In this document: one piece after another, positions 33,587-42,375 of the stretch | How positions within the stretch are numbered: position 1 is the first letter of the stretch | Layout: every line of letters starts with the position of its first letter | Source: Acidobacteriota bacterium | GTDB lineage: Bacteria > Acidobacteriota > Terriglobia > Terriglobales > Acidobacteriaceae | Assembly (NCBI GenBank): GCA_013289685.1 | Contig: JABCZL010000023.1 | Coordinates: 1-64,000 of the forward strand | Direction of reading: 5' to 3' | Length of the DNA stretch: 64,000 nucleotides | Program-made: the position numbers and the translations under genes | The notes under the pieces: model-generated | What the model was told of the DNA's origin: nothing | What the model saw: only the letters and a program-made list of their open reading frames with translations | Databases searched by the model: none

Positions 33587-34723
33587 TTAGGGTTGAAATC
33601 GCGCCAGCTGAAAAATCGCTTCCGGCTGGTGGTCCTTCAAGATCAACTCCGCCATCATTTCTCCGACTGCTGGGCCGTGCTTGAAGCCGTGGCCGGAGCC
33701 TCCGCCAACGAGCCACACATTCTCCATCGCTGGATGCCGACCGATGATGAAGTGACCGTCGGGAGTCTGCTCGTACTGGCAGACGCGAGTCTCGAGCAGC
33801 GGCGCGTTTTTCAGGGCAGGGAAGCGGAAGCCGACGTATTCGCGAATGTCTTTCAGCGTTTCCTGATTGATCACGCGTTCGCCGTTCGTCGGATCGAAGG
33901 CCGGCCCGCGCGTATCGTCGGCGATCTTGAATCCGCGCCGGTCGTTGCCGGGAATGCCGTAACGAAAGCGTCCCAGGTGGTCGCCCCACACCGGCAGATG
34001 CGCGTCGCTGAAACGATCGTCCCCCGACGGCGTGCCAAAAAAGAAAATGTCCTGCTTGGTGGGCTGCACTAGATTGCCGATCGCTTGCGGGAACAGCTTG
34101 CCAAGCCACGGCCCGCAGGCGAAAACATAGTGGTCGGCTTTGAGCCGCGAGCCGTCGGACACCGTCAGGGAACGTAGAGGCGCACTCTCCAGTTCATCGC
34201 TCAGCACGGCGGCCTGCCGGTACTTGCCTCCGGCCGCCACGAAAGCCTCGACAACCGCCTGGCAACTCGCGCGCGCGTCTAGATACCCGCACTCCGGCTC
34301 ATGGATCGCCCACTGAATACCGTCGAAATTAATCTGCGGCCAGTGCCTTTTCATCTGCGCCGCCGATAATTCCTGAAATTTGATCTTCGCCGCGCGCAGG
34401 GCTTTGAGCGAGCCGCGCTCGAACACATCGTCGCCCCCGGAAGCCATCCACAGCACGCCACAGCGGTGCAGAAACTGCCGCTTCCATCGCCGCTCGTACT
34501 TTGCCCAGAGCTTGAGCGCGCGCGCCGCCATCTCCGTATAAGGCTGGTCGGGCCCATAAGCGCCGCGCATCACCCGCGTCTCTCCGCCGGAGGACGCTCG
34601 AGAGTTGCCCGGGCCCCAGGAGTCGAGCAGCGTGACGCGTGCTCCGCGCTCCAGAAGGTGCAGCGCGGTCCAGCCGCCGAAGGCTCCGGCGCCGATGACT
34701 GCGATGTGCGGTTTTGATTTCAT
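33587..34723 (-). CDS. Sarcosine-oxidase-like FAD-dependent oxidoreductase
   Basis: A 378-residue DAO-family flavoprotein. The FAD-binding motif is IAVIGAGAFGGWTALHLLERG (residues about 7-27). The segment RVCQYEQTPDGHFIIG near residue 320 matches the region where monomeric sarcosine oxidase binds FAD covalently through Cys, so covalent flavin is likely. It oxidises a secondary or N-methyl amine to give H2O2. Substrate not fixed. ATG 34723; no signal peptide. Confidence 0.88.
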   Translation of the reverse strand: MKSKPHIAVIGAGAFGGWTALHLLERGARVTLLDSWGPGNSRASSGGETRVMRGAYGPDQPYTEMAARALKLWAKYERRWKRQFLHRCGVLWMASGGDDVFERGSLKALRAAKIKFQELSAAQMKRHWPQINFDGIQWAIHEPECGYLDARASCQAVVEAFVAAGGKYRQAAVLSDELESAPLRSLTVSDGSRLKADHYVFACGPWLGKLFPQAIGNLVQPTKQDIFFFGTPSGDDRFSDAHLPVWGDHLGRFRYGIPGNDRRGFKIADDTRGPAFDPTNGERVINQETLKDIREYVGFRFPALKNAPLLETRVCQYEQTPDGHFIIGRHPAMENVWLVGGGSGHGFKHGPAVGEMMAELILKDHQPEAIFQLARFQP

Positions 34724-34759
34724 GAGCGTCGGTCCATCATAGCTGTACGGTCATCGGGA

Positions 34760-34887
34760 CCAAAAGCTTTTGACCGCTGAGATCGCGGAGGAAGGGCCGC
34801 GGAGAACGCAGAGAAAAGCCTGGCGGGGCTCTACCTTTGCAGTCTCTGCGGCCTTCTCCGCGATCTCAGCGGTTAAAGGCTTTTGGC
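34760..34887. repeat. Long inverted repeat
   Basis: CCAAAAGCTTTTGACCGCTG and its near-complement (right side ending CTTTTGG at 34887) form arms of about 40-50 bases with few mismatches, including GAGATCGCGGAGG and CTCCGCGATCTC. It lies between the flavoprotein start and the hrcA leader. Confidence 0.75.
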
Positions 34888-35051
34888 GTGCTCCTGCTTG
34901 ACTGCCTTCCCACGCTGTTCCTGGAATCCGGACAGAACCCTCAACTTTGGTCCAAAAGCCAACCTTCTGCATCTAAAATAGTTAGGTAGAATGAATCGGA
35001 AGCGGTTTGCGGCTGGCGCCGCTTGCATTGAGACGACTGAGACGACTGTAG

Positions 35052-36092
35052 ATGCCTGCTGACCCCAATATCGGGAATCGCGAACGCGAAATTCTGACTG
35101 CGCTGGTGGAGACTTTTATCTCGACGGGCGAACCGGTCGGGTCGCGGACGCTGGCCCGGTCGAACCGCGAGGGGCTGAGTCCGGCGTCGATCCGCAATGT
35201 AATGGCCGACTTGTCGGACGCCGGGTTCCTGGAGCAGCCGCATGCTTCCGCGGGGCGCGTGCCAACGACCGAGGCGTATCGCTATTACGTCGAACAGATT
35301 TCTGGGACCGCCCATCTGGCGCCGCAGGAAGAGAGCATGATTTCCGATTCGCTGGCCGGCATCACCGACGTGCAGGAGTTCATGGAGCGGACGTCGCATG
35401 TGCTCTCGCTGATTTCACGCAACGTCGGCGTGACCGTGGCCACGAGCGGTCCGAAGAACGCGCTGGAGCATGTTTATTTCTCGCGTCTCGGCGACCAGAA
35501 AGTCCTGGCCGTGCTGGTGACCCGATCCGGCCTGGTGCGTGATCGCGTGCTGCGCCTTGATTTGTCGCAGTCCGAACTGGACCTGGCCGCCCGCTACATC
35601 AACGAAAATTTCCGCGGCTGGACCATGGAGTCACTTCGGGCGGAACTGGCTCGCCGCCTGGAGCAGGAGCGCGGCGAATACGACCGCCTGATGAACTCGA
35701 TTGAGCAACTCTACAAGCAGGGCGCGCTGGCGGCTGAACAGGGCTCGCAAGTCGTCTTCGTTGAAGGCGCGGCGAACCTGGTCACGGCCGATCATGACCG
35801 CGAACGCCTGCAGGAAATGCTCAAAACACTGGAAGAAAAAGAAAAAGTCGTCCAGTTGCTTGGAGCTTATCTCGACGTGAAGCAGGAGGCAGTCCGCGTC
35901 GTCATTGGACTCGACGAGGCGCTGCCGTCGATGCAGAATTTTGTTTTGATCGGAGCTCCCGCGCACGCTGGCAACGAAGTTATGGGTTCGCTGGCGGTGA
36001 TTGGACCGACACGCATGGATTATCAACACACCATCACCGCGGTCTCGTACATCGCGCGATTATTTGACAAGATCCTGAATGAATCGGAGTAA
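35052..36092 (+). CDS. hrcA: Heat-inducible transcription repressor HrcA
   Basis: A 346-residue repressor. The winged-helix N-terminus (NIGNREREILTALVETFI, then SPASIRNVMADLSDAGFLEQ) is the HrcA DNA-binding domain; HASAGRVPTTEAYRYYV follows. The GAF-like C-terminal dimerisation domain ends LFDKILNESE. HrcA represses heat-shock genes by binding CIRCE elements. No CIRCE-like TTAGCACTC site is visible upstream of this gene. It is the first gene of hrcA-grpE-dnaJ; its stop overlaps the grpE start (TAATG). Confidence 0.96.
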   Translation: MPADPNIGNREREILTALVETFISTGEPVGSRTLARSNREGLSPASIRNVMADLSDAGFLEQPHASAGRVPTTEAYRYYVEQISGTAHLAPQEESMISDSLAGITDVQEFMERTSHVLSLISRNVGVTVATSGPKNALEHVYFSRLGDQKVLAVLVTRSGLVRDRVLRLDLSQSELDLAARYINENFRGWTMESLRAELARRLEQERGEYDRLMNSIEQLYKQGALAAEQGSQVVFVEGAANLVTADHDRERLQEMLKTLEEKEKVVQLLGAYLDVKQEAVRVVIGLDEALPSMQNFVLIGAPAHAGNEVMGSLAVIGPTRMDYQHTITAVSYIARLFDKILNESE

Positions 36093-36688
36093 TGCACGCA
36101 GTTATGGGGAAATCAAACGGAAAATCAGAAGCAGAAAACGCAGGGCTTGATCTGGAACACGAACTTCCTCCCGCGGACGGCGATGAGCGGCCTTCGGAAT
36201 CGGCCAGCAGCGGAGCCGCAGCCGGGGAAGTCTCTGGTCCTGCAGCAGAATTGCAAAAGCTAAAGGCCGAGCGCGATTCCTTGCTCGACCGCCTGGCTCG
36301 CGCGCAGGCGGAATTCGAAAACGCCCGCCGCCGCGCCGCGAAAGAGCAGCAGGAGTTTCGCGACTATGCTGCCGCCGACGCGGTCAAGTCGCTGCTCCCG
36401 GTCATCGACAGCTTCGAGCGCGCGCTGCAAGTCAAGTCGGGGCCTGGCGACTTCCGCAGTGGCGTCGAACTGATCTACAAGCAGTTGCAGGACGCGCTGG
36501 CCAAGCTGGGAGTGCGCGCCATTCCTGCCAAGGGAGAGCCATTCGATCCCCATGTGCACGAAGCGATCGAGATGGTGGAAACCTCCGACGCGGCTGACCA
36601 TGAAGTGCTCGAGGAACTGCAGCGCGGCTACAAGCTGAAAGACCGCCTCCTGCGGCCTGCCATGGTCAAGGTCGCCAAGAATCCATGA
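36092..36688 (+). CDS. grpE: Nucleotide exchange factor GrpE
   Basis: A 198-residue co-chaperone that releases ADP from DnaK. The acidic, disordered first 55 residues are followed by the coiled coil (AELQKLKAERDSLLDRLARA) and the beta-rich head (FDPHVHEAIEMVETSD, then GYKLKDRLLRPAMVKVAK) typical of GrpE. The start ATG shares its first base with the hrcA stop; an ATG at 36104 is in frame. dnaJ follows after about 50 bases. No dnaK lies in the cluster. Confidence 0.96.
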   Translation: MHAVMGKSNGKSEAENAGLDLEHELPPADGDERPSESASSGAAAGEVSGPAAELQKLKAERDSLLDRLARAQAEFENARRRAAKEQQEFRDYAAADAVKSLLPVIDSFERALQVKSGPGDFRSGVELIYKQLQDALAKLGVRAIPAKGEPFDPHVHEAIEMVETSDAADHEVLEELQRGYKLKDRLLRPAMVKVAKNP

Positions 36689-36740
36689 AGACTAGGACCG
36701 TGCCGGGCACCTCAACATCCCGCCCCAGCTTGTCCAGATT

Positions 36741-37901
36741 TTGTTTCTTGAAGAAAGGTCATTTCTGACGACGAACGCAAAACGTGACTACTACGAAGTG
36801 CTGGGCGTGAGCCGCACAGTCACTGAGATCGAACTCAAGAGCGCTTATCGCAAGCTCGCGCTGCAGTTCCATCCTGACCGCAATCCCAATAATCCCGATG
36901 CGGAAGATAAGTTCAAGGAAGTCAGCGAGGCCTACGCCGTGCTCGCCGACACCGACAAGCGCGCTGTCTACGATCGCTATGGACACGCCGGACTGGGTGG
37001 CGGTTCCGGGCAGCCTTCCGGCTTCGATCCCACCGTGTTTCAGGACTTCGGCGACATCTTCGGCGAGTTCTTCGGTTTCGGCGACATGTTCGGTGGCGGT
37101 GCTGGCGGACGCCGTCGCAGCCGGGTTCAGCGCGGCGCCGATCTCCGCGAAGACCTGACGCTCGAGTTCGAAGAAGCATTCTTCGGCACCGAGTCGAGCG
37201 TCACGGTTCGCCGCCACGAGGCTTGCGAGGACTGTCATGGTTCCGGCGCTGCGGCTGGAAAGGGTCCCACCACCTGCAGATCCTGCGCTGGCCGTGGCCA
37301 AGTTCGCTACCAGCAGGGATTCTTCAGCATCGCCCGCACGTGTCCCGCATGTCAGGGGACAGGCAGCGTCATTACCGATCCCTGCTCGAAGTGCAAAGGC
37401 GACGGGCGCATTCTGCGCCAGCGCACCGTGGACGCGAAAGTTCCAGCGGGCGTCGAGGACGGAACACGAATTCGTTTTTCCGGCGCAGGAGAAGTTGGCG
37501 CGTTCGGCGGCCCCGCAGGAGATTTGTACGTGGTGCTGCATGTGAAGGAGCATCCCTTCTTCGCGCGCGAAGGCAACGACCTGCACTGCGTGGTCCCGAT
37601 CTCGGTGGCGCAAGCTGCCATGGGTGCGGAGATTAAAGTGCCAACCATGGAAGGCGAGCACACACTGAAGATTCCTGATGGGACTCAGCCCGGCGCCACG
37701 TTCCGCATCCGCAACAAAGGTGTGCCGGTGCTGAACGGACACGGCAAGGGCGATTTATATGTTGAGGTCCGCGTTCAGGTGCCGACTAAGCTCAGCAAGC
37801 GCCAGAAAGAGCTGCTGCAGGAACTCGACGCGCTCTCGAAGGTCGACAACCAGCCCATGCTGCGCTCGCTGCTCGGCAAGATGAAAGACATGTTCGGTTA
37901 G
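36741..37901 (+). CDS. dnaJ: Chaperone protein DnaJ
   Basis: J domain with HPD in LQFHPDRNP, Gly/Phe-rich linker ([17 protein letters not shown]), zinc-binding domain with four CxxCxGxG-type motifs ([32 protein letters not shown]) and C-terminal substrate-binding domains: a complete type I DnaJ of about 380 residues. The start is unusual: no ATG precedes [12 protein letters not shown] 36741 gives 386 residues but has no Shine-Dalgarno; CTG 36765 has AAAGG 6 bases upstream and gives [11 protein letters not shown], close to the usual N-terminus. Confidence 0.95.
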   Translation: MFLEERSFLTTNAKRDYYEVLGVSRTVTEIELKSAYRKLALQFHPDRNPNNPDAEDKFKEVSEAYAVLADTDKRAVYDRYGHAGLGGGSGQPSGFDPTVFQDFGDIFGEFFGFGDMFGGGAGGRRRSRVQRGADLREDLTLEFEEAFFGTESSVTVRRHEACEDCHGSGAAAGKGPTTCRSCAGRGQVRYQQGFFSIARTCPACQGTGSVITDPCSKCKGDGRILRQRTVDAKVPAGVEDGTRIRFSGAGEVGAFGGPAGDLYVVLHVKEHPFFAREGNDLHCVVPISVAQAAMGAEIKVPTMEGEHTLKIPDGTQPGATFRIRNKGVPVLNGHGKGDLYVEVRVQVPTKLSKRQKELLQELDALSKVDNQPMLRSLLGKMKDMFG

Positions 37902-37989
37902 GGTGAAGACATTGCCCGCCGCAGTTGGGGAAGAGCGTGACTCCGACTTCTCGAGGCTAGCGCCTCTTCTGCGAGAGCGCTATTTTATC

Positions 37990-38011
37990 GCAGCGCTGGA
38001 AGCGCTGCGCC
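37990..38011. repeat. Short palindrome after dnaJ
   Basis: CGCAGCGCTGGAAGCGCTGCG forms a 9-bp stem with a 3-base loop. It lies in the 165-base gap between dnaJ and rsmE and has no T-tract. Confidence 0.55.
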
Positions 38012-38066
38012 ACCCAAAGGCGCAGTTTCGCGGACTGTGTTCAAGCGCTGAGGCCCCACTTCTTTC

Positions 38067-38774
38067 ATGACCCGACGCCGATGGATCGCCGACGAGTTCT
38101 CGGGCAACCACGCTGCCCTCACCGGCGATCATGCCGATCATCTCGTGCGTGTCCTGCGCGCTCGAGTCGGGCAAGAATTCGATATCGCGACCGGCGCGGT
38201 CTTGCGGCGCGGACGCATCGTGACCATCGAAGATGGTCGAGTCGAATTCGAGCTAGGCGATGAAGTCCTAGCGGCCGCGATCCCCAATGTCACGCTCCTG
38301 CTGGCGATCTTCAAATTCGACCGCATGGAATGGGCGATCGAGAAATGCACCGAGCTGGGAGCTACGCGAATCGTGCCCGTCATCGCCCGCCGCACGGACG
38401 CCCACCTGGCCTCGGCCGCGGCGAAACGCGCCGGGCGCTGGCGGAGGATCGCGCTCCAGGCGTCCGAGCAATCGCGTCGCGCCGCCCCGCCCGAAATCAC
38501 GGACGCAATGAAACTCCCGACGGCGACGGCGCTTCCCGGCCGCCTGCGTATCGTGCTGGCAGAGTCAGAAAAGCAGACCTCGCTCCGCGACGTGCTTGAT
38601 TCAGCCGAAGGCGAGATTCTTCTAGCGATCGGCCCCGAGGGCGGCTGGGCCGACGACGAATTGCAACTCTTCCAGAAAGCAGGATGGATCTCCGCGTCTC
38701 TGGGCACCACGATCTTGCGCGCCGAAACCGCCGCCATCGCCGCTGCCGCAGTGGTAGTCTCCGAATTGAGTTAA
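38067..38774 (+). CDS. rsmE: 16S rRNA (uracil-1498-N3) methyltransferase
   Basis: A 235-residue SPOUT-fold methyltransferase. The N-terminal PUA-like part (HADHLVRVLRARVGQEF) and the C-terminal trefoil-knot motifs IGPEGGW and SLGTTILRAETAAI are diagnostic of RsmE. It methylates U1498 of 16S rRNA using SAM. It follows dnaJ on the same strand, a common arrangement. ATG 38067 has no strong Shine-Dalgarno. Confidence 0.95.
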   Translation: MTRRRWIADEFSGNHAALTGDHADHLVRVLRARVGQEFDIATGAVLRRGRIVTIEDGRVEFELGDEVLAAAIPNVTLLLAIFKFDRMEWAIEKCTELGATRIVPVIARRTDAHLASAAAKRAGRWRRIALQASEQSRRAAPPEITDAMKLPTATALPGRLRIVLAESEKQTSLRDVLDSAEGEILLAIGPEGGWADDELQLFQKAGWISASLGTTILRAETAAIAAAAVVVSELS

Positions 38775-38790
38775 GCTGACGGCCGAACCA

Positions 38791-38842
38791 TGTGGGGACA
38801 GACGCCCTTCGGCAAGCTCAGGGCAGGCCCTCGGCTGTCCAC
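38791..38842. repeat. Inverted repeat of the GGGGACAG type
   Basis: TGTGGGGACAG and CTGTCCACC form complementary arms with a GCCCTTCGG... core in the middle. Parts resemble the left ends of the repeats near 43590 and 58030. Confidence 0.55.
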
Positions 38843-38894
38843 CGGGCGTAGCCGGGCAGTGTTCTCAGGCCGCGTAATGATATCCTGACGACGG

Positions 38895-41873
38895 ATGTCG
38901 CCCGTGAAGTCTAACTCCCGTCCCGCTCCGTTCACTCCAGACGATCGCCAGCGCGAGGCCATCGATCACGTGCACGGCCCGATGCTGGTGGTCGCAGGCG
39001 CCGGCACCGGGAAGACTTCTGTTCTGACCCACCGCATCGAACGCCTGGTCGGCGAAGGCCACGCGCAACCTCACGAGATCCTCGCCCTAACCTACACCGT
39101 CAATGCGGCTAGGGAGATGCGCGACCGCGTGGGCAAGTTGATTGGCAGCAGGGCAGTGAACGCCGCCACCTTCCATGACTACTGCCTCGACATGCTCAAG
39201 CGTGCTCACAAAGATTTTGGCGTCCTCGACGATAAGGATCTCTGGATCTACTTGCGCCGCCGCATTCGCGAACTGCGCCTCGAGTACTACATTCGCGCGG
39301 CCAATATCCCGCAATTTCTGAACGACCTGCTGGACTTCGTCAGCCGCTGCCACGACGAGCGGGTGACGCCCGAAACATACGCGCATTATGTCGAACGCCT
39401 GGAGCGCAGGGAGGTTCCTATCCCGCGCGTGATGAAGTCGAAGACGGTTCTGGATGACGCCGAAGTAATCGGCCGCTGCCGCGAGATTGCCCGCATCTTC
39501 ACCACCATGGAACGCTGGCTTCGCGAGGAGAATCTAGGAACTTTCAGCCACATGATCACGCGCGCCCACGCCTTGCTGCACAGTGACGAAAATGTTCTGG
39601 CCGACGCTCGTGCCCGCGCGCGGTACATCCTCGCCGACGAATTTCAGGATGCCAACTTCGCCCAGATTCAGCTTCTCGCCCGCCTCGCCGGATCGGAAGG
39701 CAACATTTTTGCGGTGGGCGATCCCGACCAGTCCATTTATCGCTTTCGAGGAGCATCCAGCGCGGCTTTCGAGCTGTTCGATCGCCACTTCCCCAACGCG
39801 AAGCGCGTTGTCCTCGAAAAGAATCGCCGTTCCACCACGCCGATTCTCCGCAGCGCCTTCGCCCTGATCGACAAGAATCCTCCCGTATTCGCCAAGCGCC
39901 CCGACGGCAAAGTTGCGTACCACCGCATGCCGCTCCAATCCGCCCGCGAGGAGGAAGCCACCCAGGCGGGCACGCAGCTTCCCAGTCCGCCGGTAGCGGT
40001 AGTGGTTCTCACCACCAGAGACGCCGAGGGCCCCGACGTGGTCGCTTTTCTGCGCGACACGCAAAAGAAGTCCAAATGCAAATGGTCCGACTTCGGCATC
40101 CTCTACCGGTCGCACTACAACCGTGACGACGTGGTCCATGAATTAGGCGAGGCCGGCATCCCGTTCGTCATTGAGAGCATGGACATCTCCGATACTCCCG
40201 AAGCGCGCGACCTGTTTGCCTGCCTGAACGCAATCGCTTCGACCGGTGACGACGTCAGCCTGTTTCGAGTTGCCGCTCTGCCGCGCTTTCAGGTGAATCC
40301 CGAACAGCTTCGCCAGGTCATGCGCGCCGTTGCCCGGGATAATCGAGAAGCCCAGGTCGTCCCTCTTTCGGCCGCACTCGGCCAGGTCGACGGCGGCACC
40401 GACGTTGTCGCCGCCGTGCAGCGCGCTCGGGAAGAAATCCGCCGCAGGGATGCGAAGGCCCGGACGGCGCTCGACATCATCGTCAAACAGTTTGTGCTCG
40501 ACGCCTCCTCGCCCATTCTTCAGGCTGCCCTGCACTTCGTGGATGAGTGGGAAAAGAAAAAGGTTAACCGGACGACCGAATTGGAAGAACTGGTCGACTA
40601 TCTCGGACTTTTCCGTGAGGCTGGCGGCGTGATTCCGATGGAAGCAAGCGAAAACGAAAACGCCGTCCGCCTCATGACCGTGCACGGCGTAAAGGGGCTG
40701 GAATTCCCCCACGTTTGCATTCTCCGCGCCAATCCGCCAACGTTCCCTTGTTCGTACAAAGAAACGCTGGTCGCCTTCCCCCACGAATTGCGCGACCCGG
40801 ATTCGATCACCGCGGCCGACGACAAGACGCTGCACGGCGAGGAAGAGCGGCGCCTGTTCTACGTCGCCATGACCCGAGCCCGCGATTCACTGCACATCTA
40901 TGCGAAAGAGGGCACCGGCAAAATCAACAAGACTCCCGCTGGCTACATGCGCGAGCTCATCGAGAACAAGAGTCTCTCCCGCTGGCTGAGTGCGGTCCCG
41001 GCGCGCGGCACGCAGCAAACTCTCGACATGTTCGCCGAAGCGTCTCTGGCCTATCCCGCCGAGTCGCAGACGAACGTGTGGTTCGAGATGCCGGTGCTTG
41101 CGGGGCTGCATACCCGGCTCAGCGCATCCGCGGTCGATACCTATGAGCGTTGTGGATTGCAATTCAAGCTCAAACGCGACTGGCGCTTGTCGGAAAAGCC
41201 CGCGGCTGCGATGCAGTACGGCGCCTCCATCCATCGCGTGCTCAAGACTTATTTTGATTCCGTGAACCTCGGACGCCCCAAGACCGACGACGAACTCGTC
41301 GACTTGTTCCGTCTCGACCTGGCCGAGGCCAAGATTCAGGAAGCCTACCAGCACGAACTCTACGAAGAGCAGGGGATCACTCAGCTGCGAGACTTTCTGG
41401 CCGCGGCTCGAACCCTTCCGCCCGTTCAGGTTCTGCACACCGAACAGTCTTTTGAAATTCGCGTGGGAACGACGTCGGTGGTTGGCCGCATCGATCGCAT
41501 CGACCGTCGTCCCGACGGCAGCGTGGCCATCGTCGACTACAAGACAGGCAAGGCTCGCGATCAGGAAGACGCCGATGAGAGCCTGCAGTTGTCGCTGTAC
41601 GCGATGGCCGCAAAGGAGAAGTGGGGATACAACGTGGGTGCGCTGATTTTTCACAATCTGGAAGAGAACGTTCCCGTCATGACCACGCGCAACGAGGCAC
41701 AGTTGCTCATCGCCCGGGCCCGGGTCGAGGCCGCGGCGCAGGGAATCGGCGACGGCATCTTCGACGCGAAGCCTGGGATGCACTGCAATTTCTGCGCGTA
41801 TCGGAGTCTCTGTCCGGTGAAAGAGAAGCGGATTCCACATCGGGTGGAGAGCGGCGTCAAGCGGCTGAACTAG
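38895..41873 (+). CDS. UvrD/PcrA-like helicase with Fe-S nuclease domain
   Basis: A 992-residue superfamily 1 helicase. Walker A is VVAGAGTGKTSVLTHRI (about 31-47), Walker B is DEFQD, and the Gln and Arg motifs of UvrD are present (TVHGVKGLEFPHV; EERRLFYVAMTRARD). The C-terminal 250 residues form a PD-(D/E)XK nuclease (RIDRIDRRPDGSVAIVDYKTG). Four cysteines for a 4Fe-4S cluster, as in AddB/Cas4, are Cys in YERCGLQF plus CNFCAYRSLC. It likely unwinds and resects DNA ends. A single chain carries both functions. Confidence 0.93.
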   Translation: MSPVKSNSRPAPFTPDDRQREAIDHVHGPMLVVAGAGTGKTSVLTHRIERLVGEGHAQPHEILALTYTVNAAREMRDRVGKLIGSRAVNAATFHDYCLDMLKRAHKDFGVLDDKDLWIYLRRRIRELRLEYYIRAANIPQFLNDLLDFVSRCHDERVTPETYAHYVERLERREVPIPRVMKSKTVLDDAEVIGRCREIARIFTTMERWLREENLGTFSHMITRAHALLHSDENVLADARARARYILADEFQDANFAQIQLLARLAGSEGNIFAVGDPDQSIYRFRGASSAAFELFDRHFPNAKRVVLEKNRRSTTPILRSAFALIDKNPPVFAKRPDGKVAYHRMPLQSAREEEATQAGTQLPSPPVAVVVLTTRDAEGPDVVAFLRDTQKKSKCKWSDFGILYRSHYNRDDVVHELGEAGIPFVIESMDISDTPEARDLFACLNAIASTGDDVSLFRVAALPRFQVNPEQLRQVMRAVARDNREAQVVPLSAALGQVDGGTDVVAAVQRAREEIRRRDAKARTALDIIVKQFVLDASSPILQAALHFVDEWEKKKVNRTTELEELVDYLGLFREAGGVIPMEASENENAVRLMTVHGVKGLEFPHVCILRANPPTFPCSYKETLVAFPHELRDPDSITAADDKTLHGEEERRLFYVAMTRARDSLHIYAKEGTGKINKTPAGYMRELIENKSLSRWLSAVPARGTQQTLDMFAEASLAYPAESQTNVWFEMPVLAGLHTRLSASAVDTYERCGLQFKLKRDWRLSEKPAAAMQYGASIHRVLKTYFDSVNLGRPKTDDELVDLFRLDLAEAKIQEAYQHELYEEQGITQLRDFLAAARTLPPVQVLHTEQSFEIRVGTTSVVGRIDRIDRRPDGSVAIVDYKTGKARDQEDADESLQLSLYAMAAKEKWGYNVGALIFHNLEENVPVMTTRNEAQLLIARARVEAAAQGIGDGIFDAKPGMHCNFCAYRSLCPVKEKRIPHRVESGVKRLN

Positions 41874-41902
41874 CCGCATCGTGCGGAACAATTCCTTGCA
41901 CC

Positions 41903-41935
41903 AAAAAACTTAGGGGACGCTCTTCAGCGTCCCCT
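41903..41935 (-). terminator. Terminator of the miniature Lys-rich gene
   Basis: Perfect 10-bp stem (arms 41912-41921 and 41926-41935) around a 4-base loop. Read on the minus strand it is followed by six T residues (41903-41908 as A). It lies 22 bases past the minus-strand stop codon and is also placed to stop the plus-strand helicase transcript. Confidence 0.92.
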
Positions 41936-41957
41936 GTTTACTTCGTACTGAACTTTC

Positions 41958-41999
41958 TTAGTGCTTCTTTTTCTTCTTTGCCTTTTTCTTGGTTGCCAT
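41958..41999 (-). CDS. Miniature Lys-rich peptide gene (13 codons)
   Basis: ATG at 41999, then Ala-Thr-Lys-Lys-Lys-Ala-Lys-Lys-Lys-Lys-Lys-His and TAA. The ribosome-binding site is good: GGGAG ten bases and AGGA three bases upstream. An ATG at 42020 would add seven residues (MEGRIGT) but lacks a Shine-Dalgarno. A 29-codon frame starts at 42027 in another frame, also without one. A sigma-70 promoter (42066-42094) and a terminator (41903-41935) bracket the frame, so a transcript of about 155 bases is likely. The product would be strongly basic and could bind nucleic acid or membrane; the RNA itself might be the effector. Confidence 0.55.
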   Translation of the reverse strand: MATKKKAKKKKKH

Positions 42000-42014
42000 T
42001 GTTCCTATTCTCCC

Positions 42015-42031
42015 TTCCATTTTTCATGGAA
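42015..42031 (-). promoter_or_regulatory. Leader hairpin of the miniature gene
   Basis: TTCCAT and ATGGAA (minus strand) pair around a 5-base loop in the 60-base leader; its 3' arm runs into the GGAAGGGAG ribosome-binding stretch, so folding could mask it. Confidence 0.4.
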
Positions 42032-42065
42032 AATGTCGCAGCGGTCTTTTACTGCAACTAGTTGA

Positions 42066-42094
42066 TGTATAGAGTTAATAAAAAGTGAAGTCAA
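42066..42094 (-). promoter_or_regulatory. Sigma-70 promoter of the miniature gene
   Basis: Minus strand: TTGACT (42094-42089), 17-base spacer, TATACA (42071-42066). Strong match to TTGACA-17-TATAAT. It lies in an AT-rich island within a GC-rich genome. Predicted start about 42059, giving a 60-base leader to the ATG. Confidence 0.85.
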
Positions 42095-42375
42095 GAAAAA
42101 AATGATGATCGATCGGCGTATGTCGTGACACCAAAGTCATCTCGAGAGAGTTTCTGAAGCAAAAGTCAACAAGAATTTCGCGGAGTGCATAACGCCGCAC
42201 GCGATTTCCATCTCACCCGCACTCGATGAACCAGCGTCGCACTCGAAAGCGGCGACGTGAACGCCGCATCATCCACGCAACCGCGCAGGTTCGAAGCATT
42301 CGCTGTGAAAGCGACGCATTCGCCCGCTCCGGCATCTATAATGAAGCTCGCGAAATCTTCGTGGGAGCTTGATCC
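42095..42375. promoter_or_regulatory. Upstream region of the thiolase gene
   Basis: A TATAAT hexamer at 42337-42342 is a good -10 candidate 34 bases before the thiolase ATG, with a GGGAG ribosome-binding site just before the gene. No clear -35. No gene is seen in the rest of the stretch. Confidence 0.5.

Noticed and set aside
34888..35051. CIRCE operator upstream of hrcA
   Set aside because: No TTAGCACTC-N9-GAGTGCTAA-like sequence was found in the gap.
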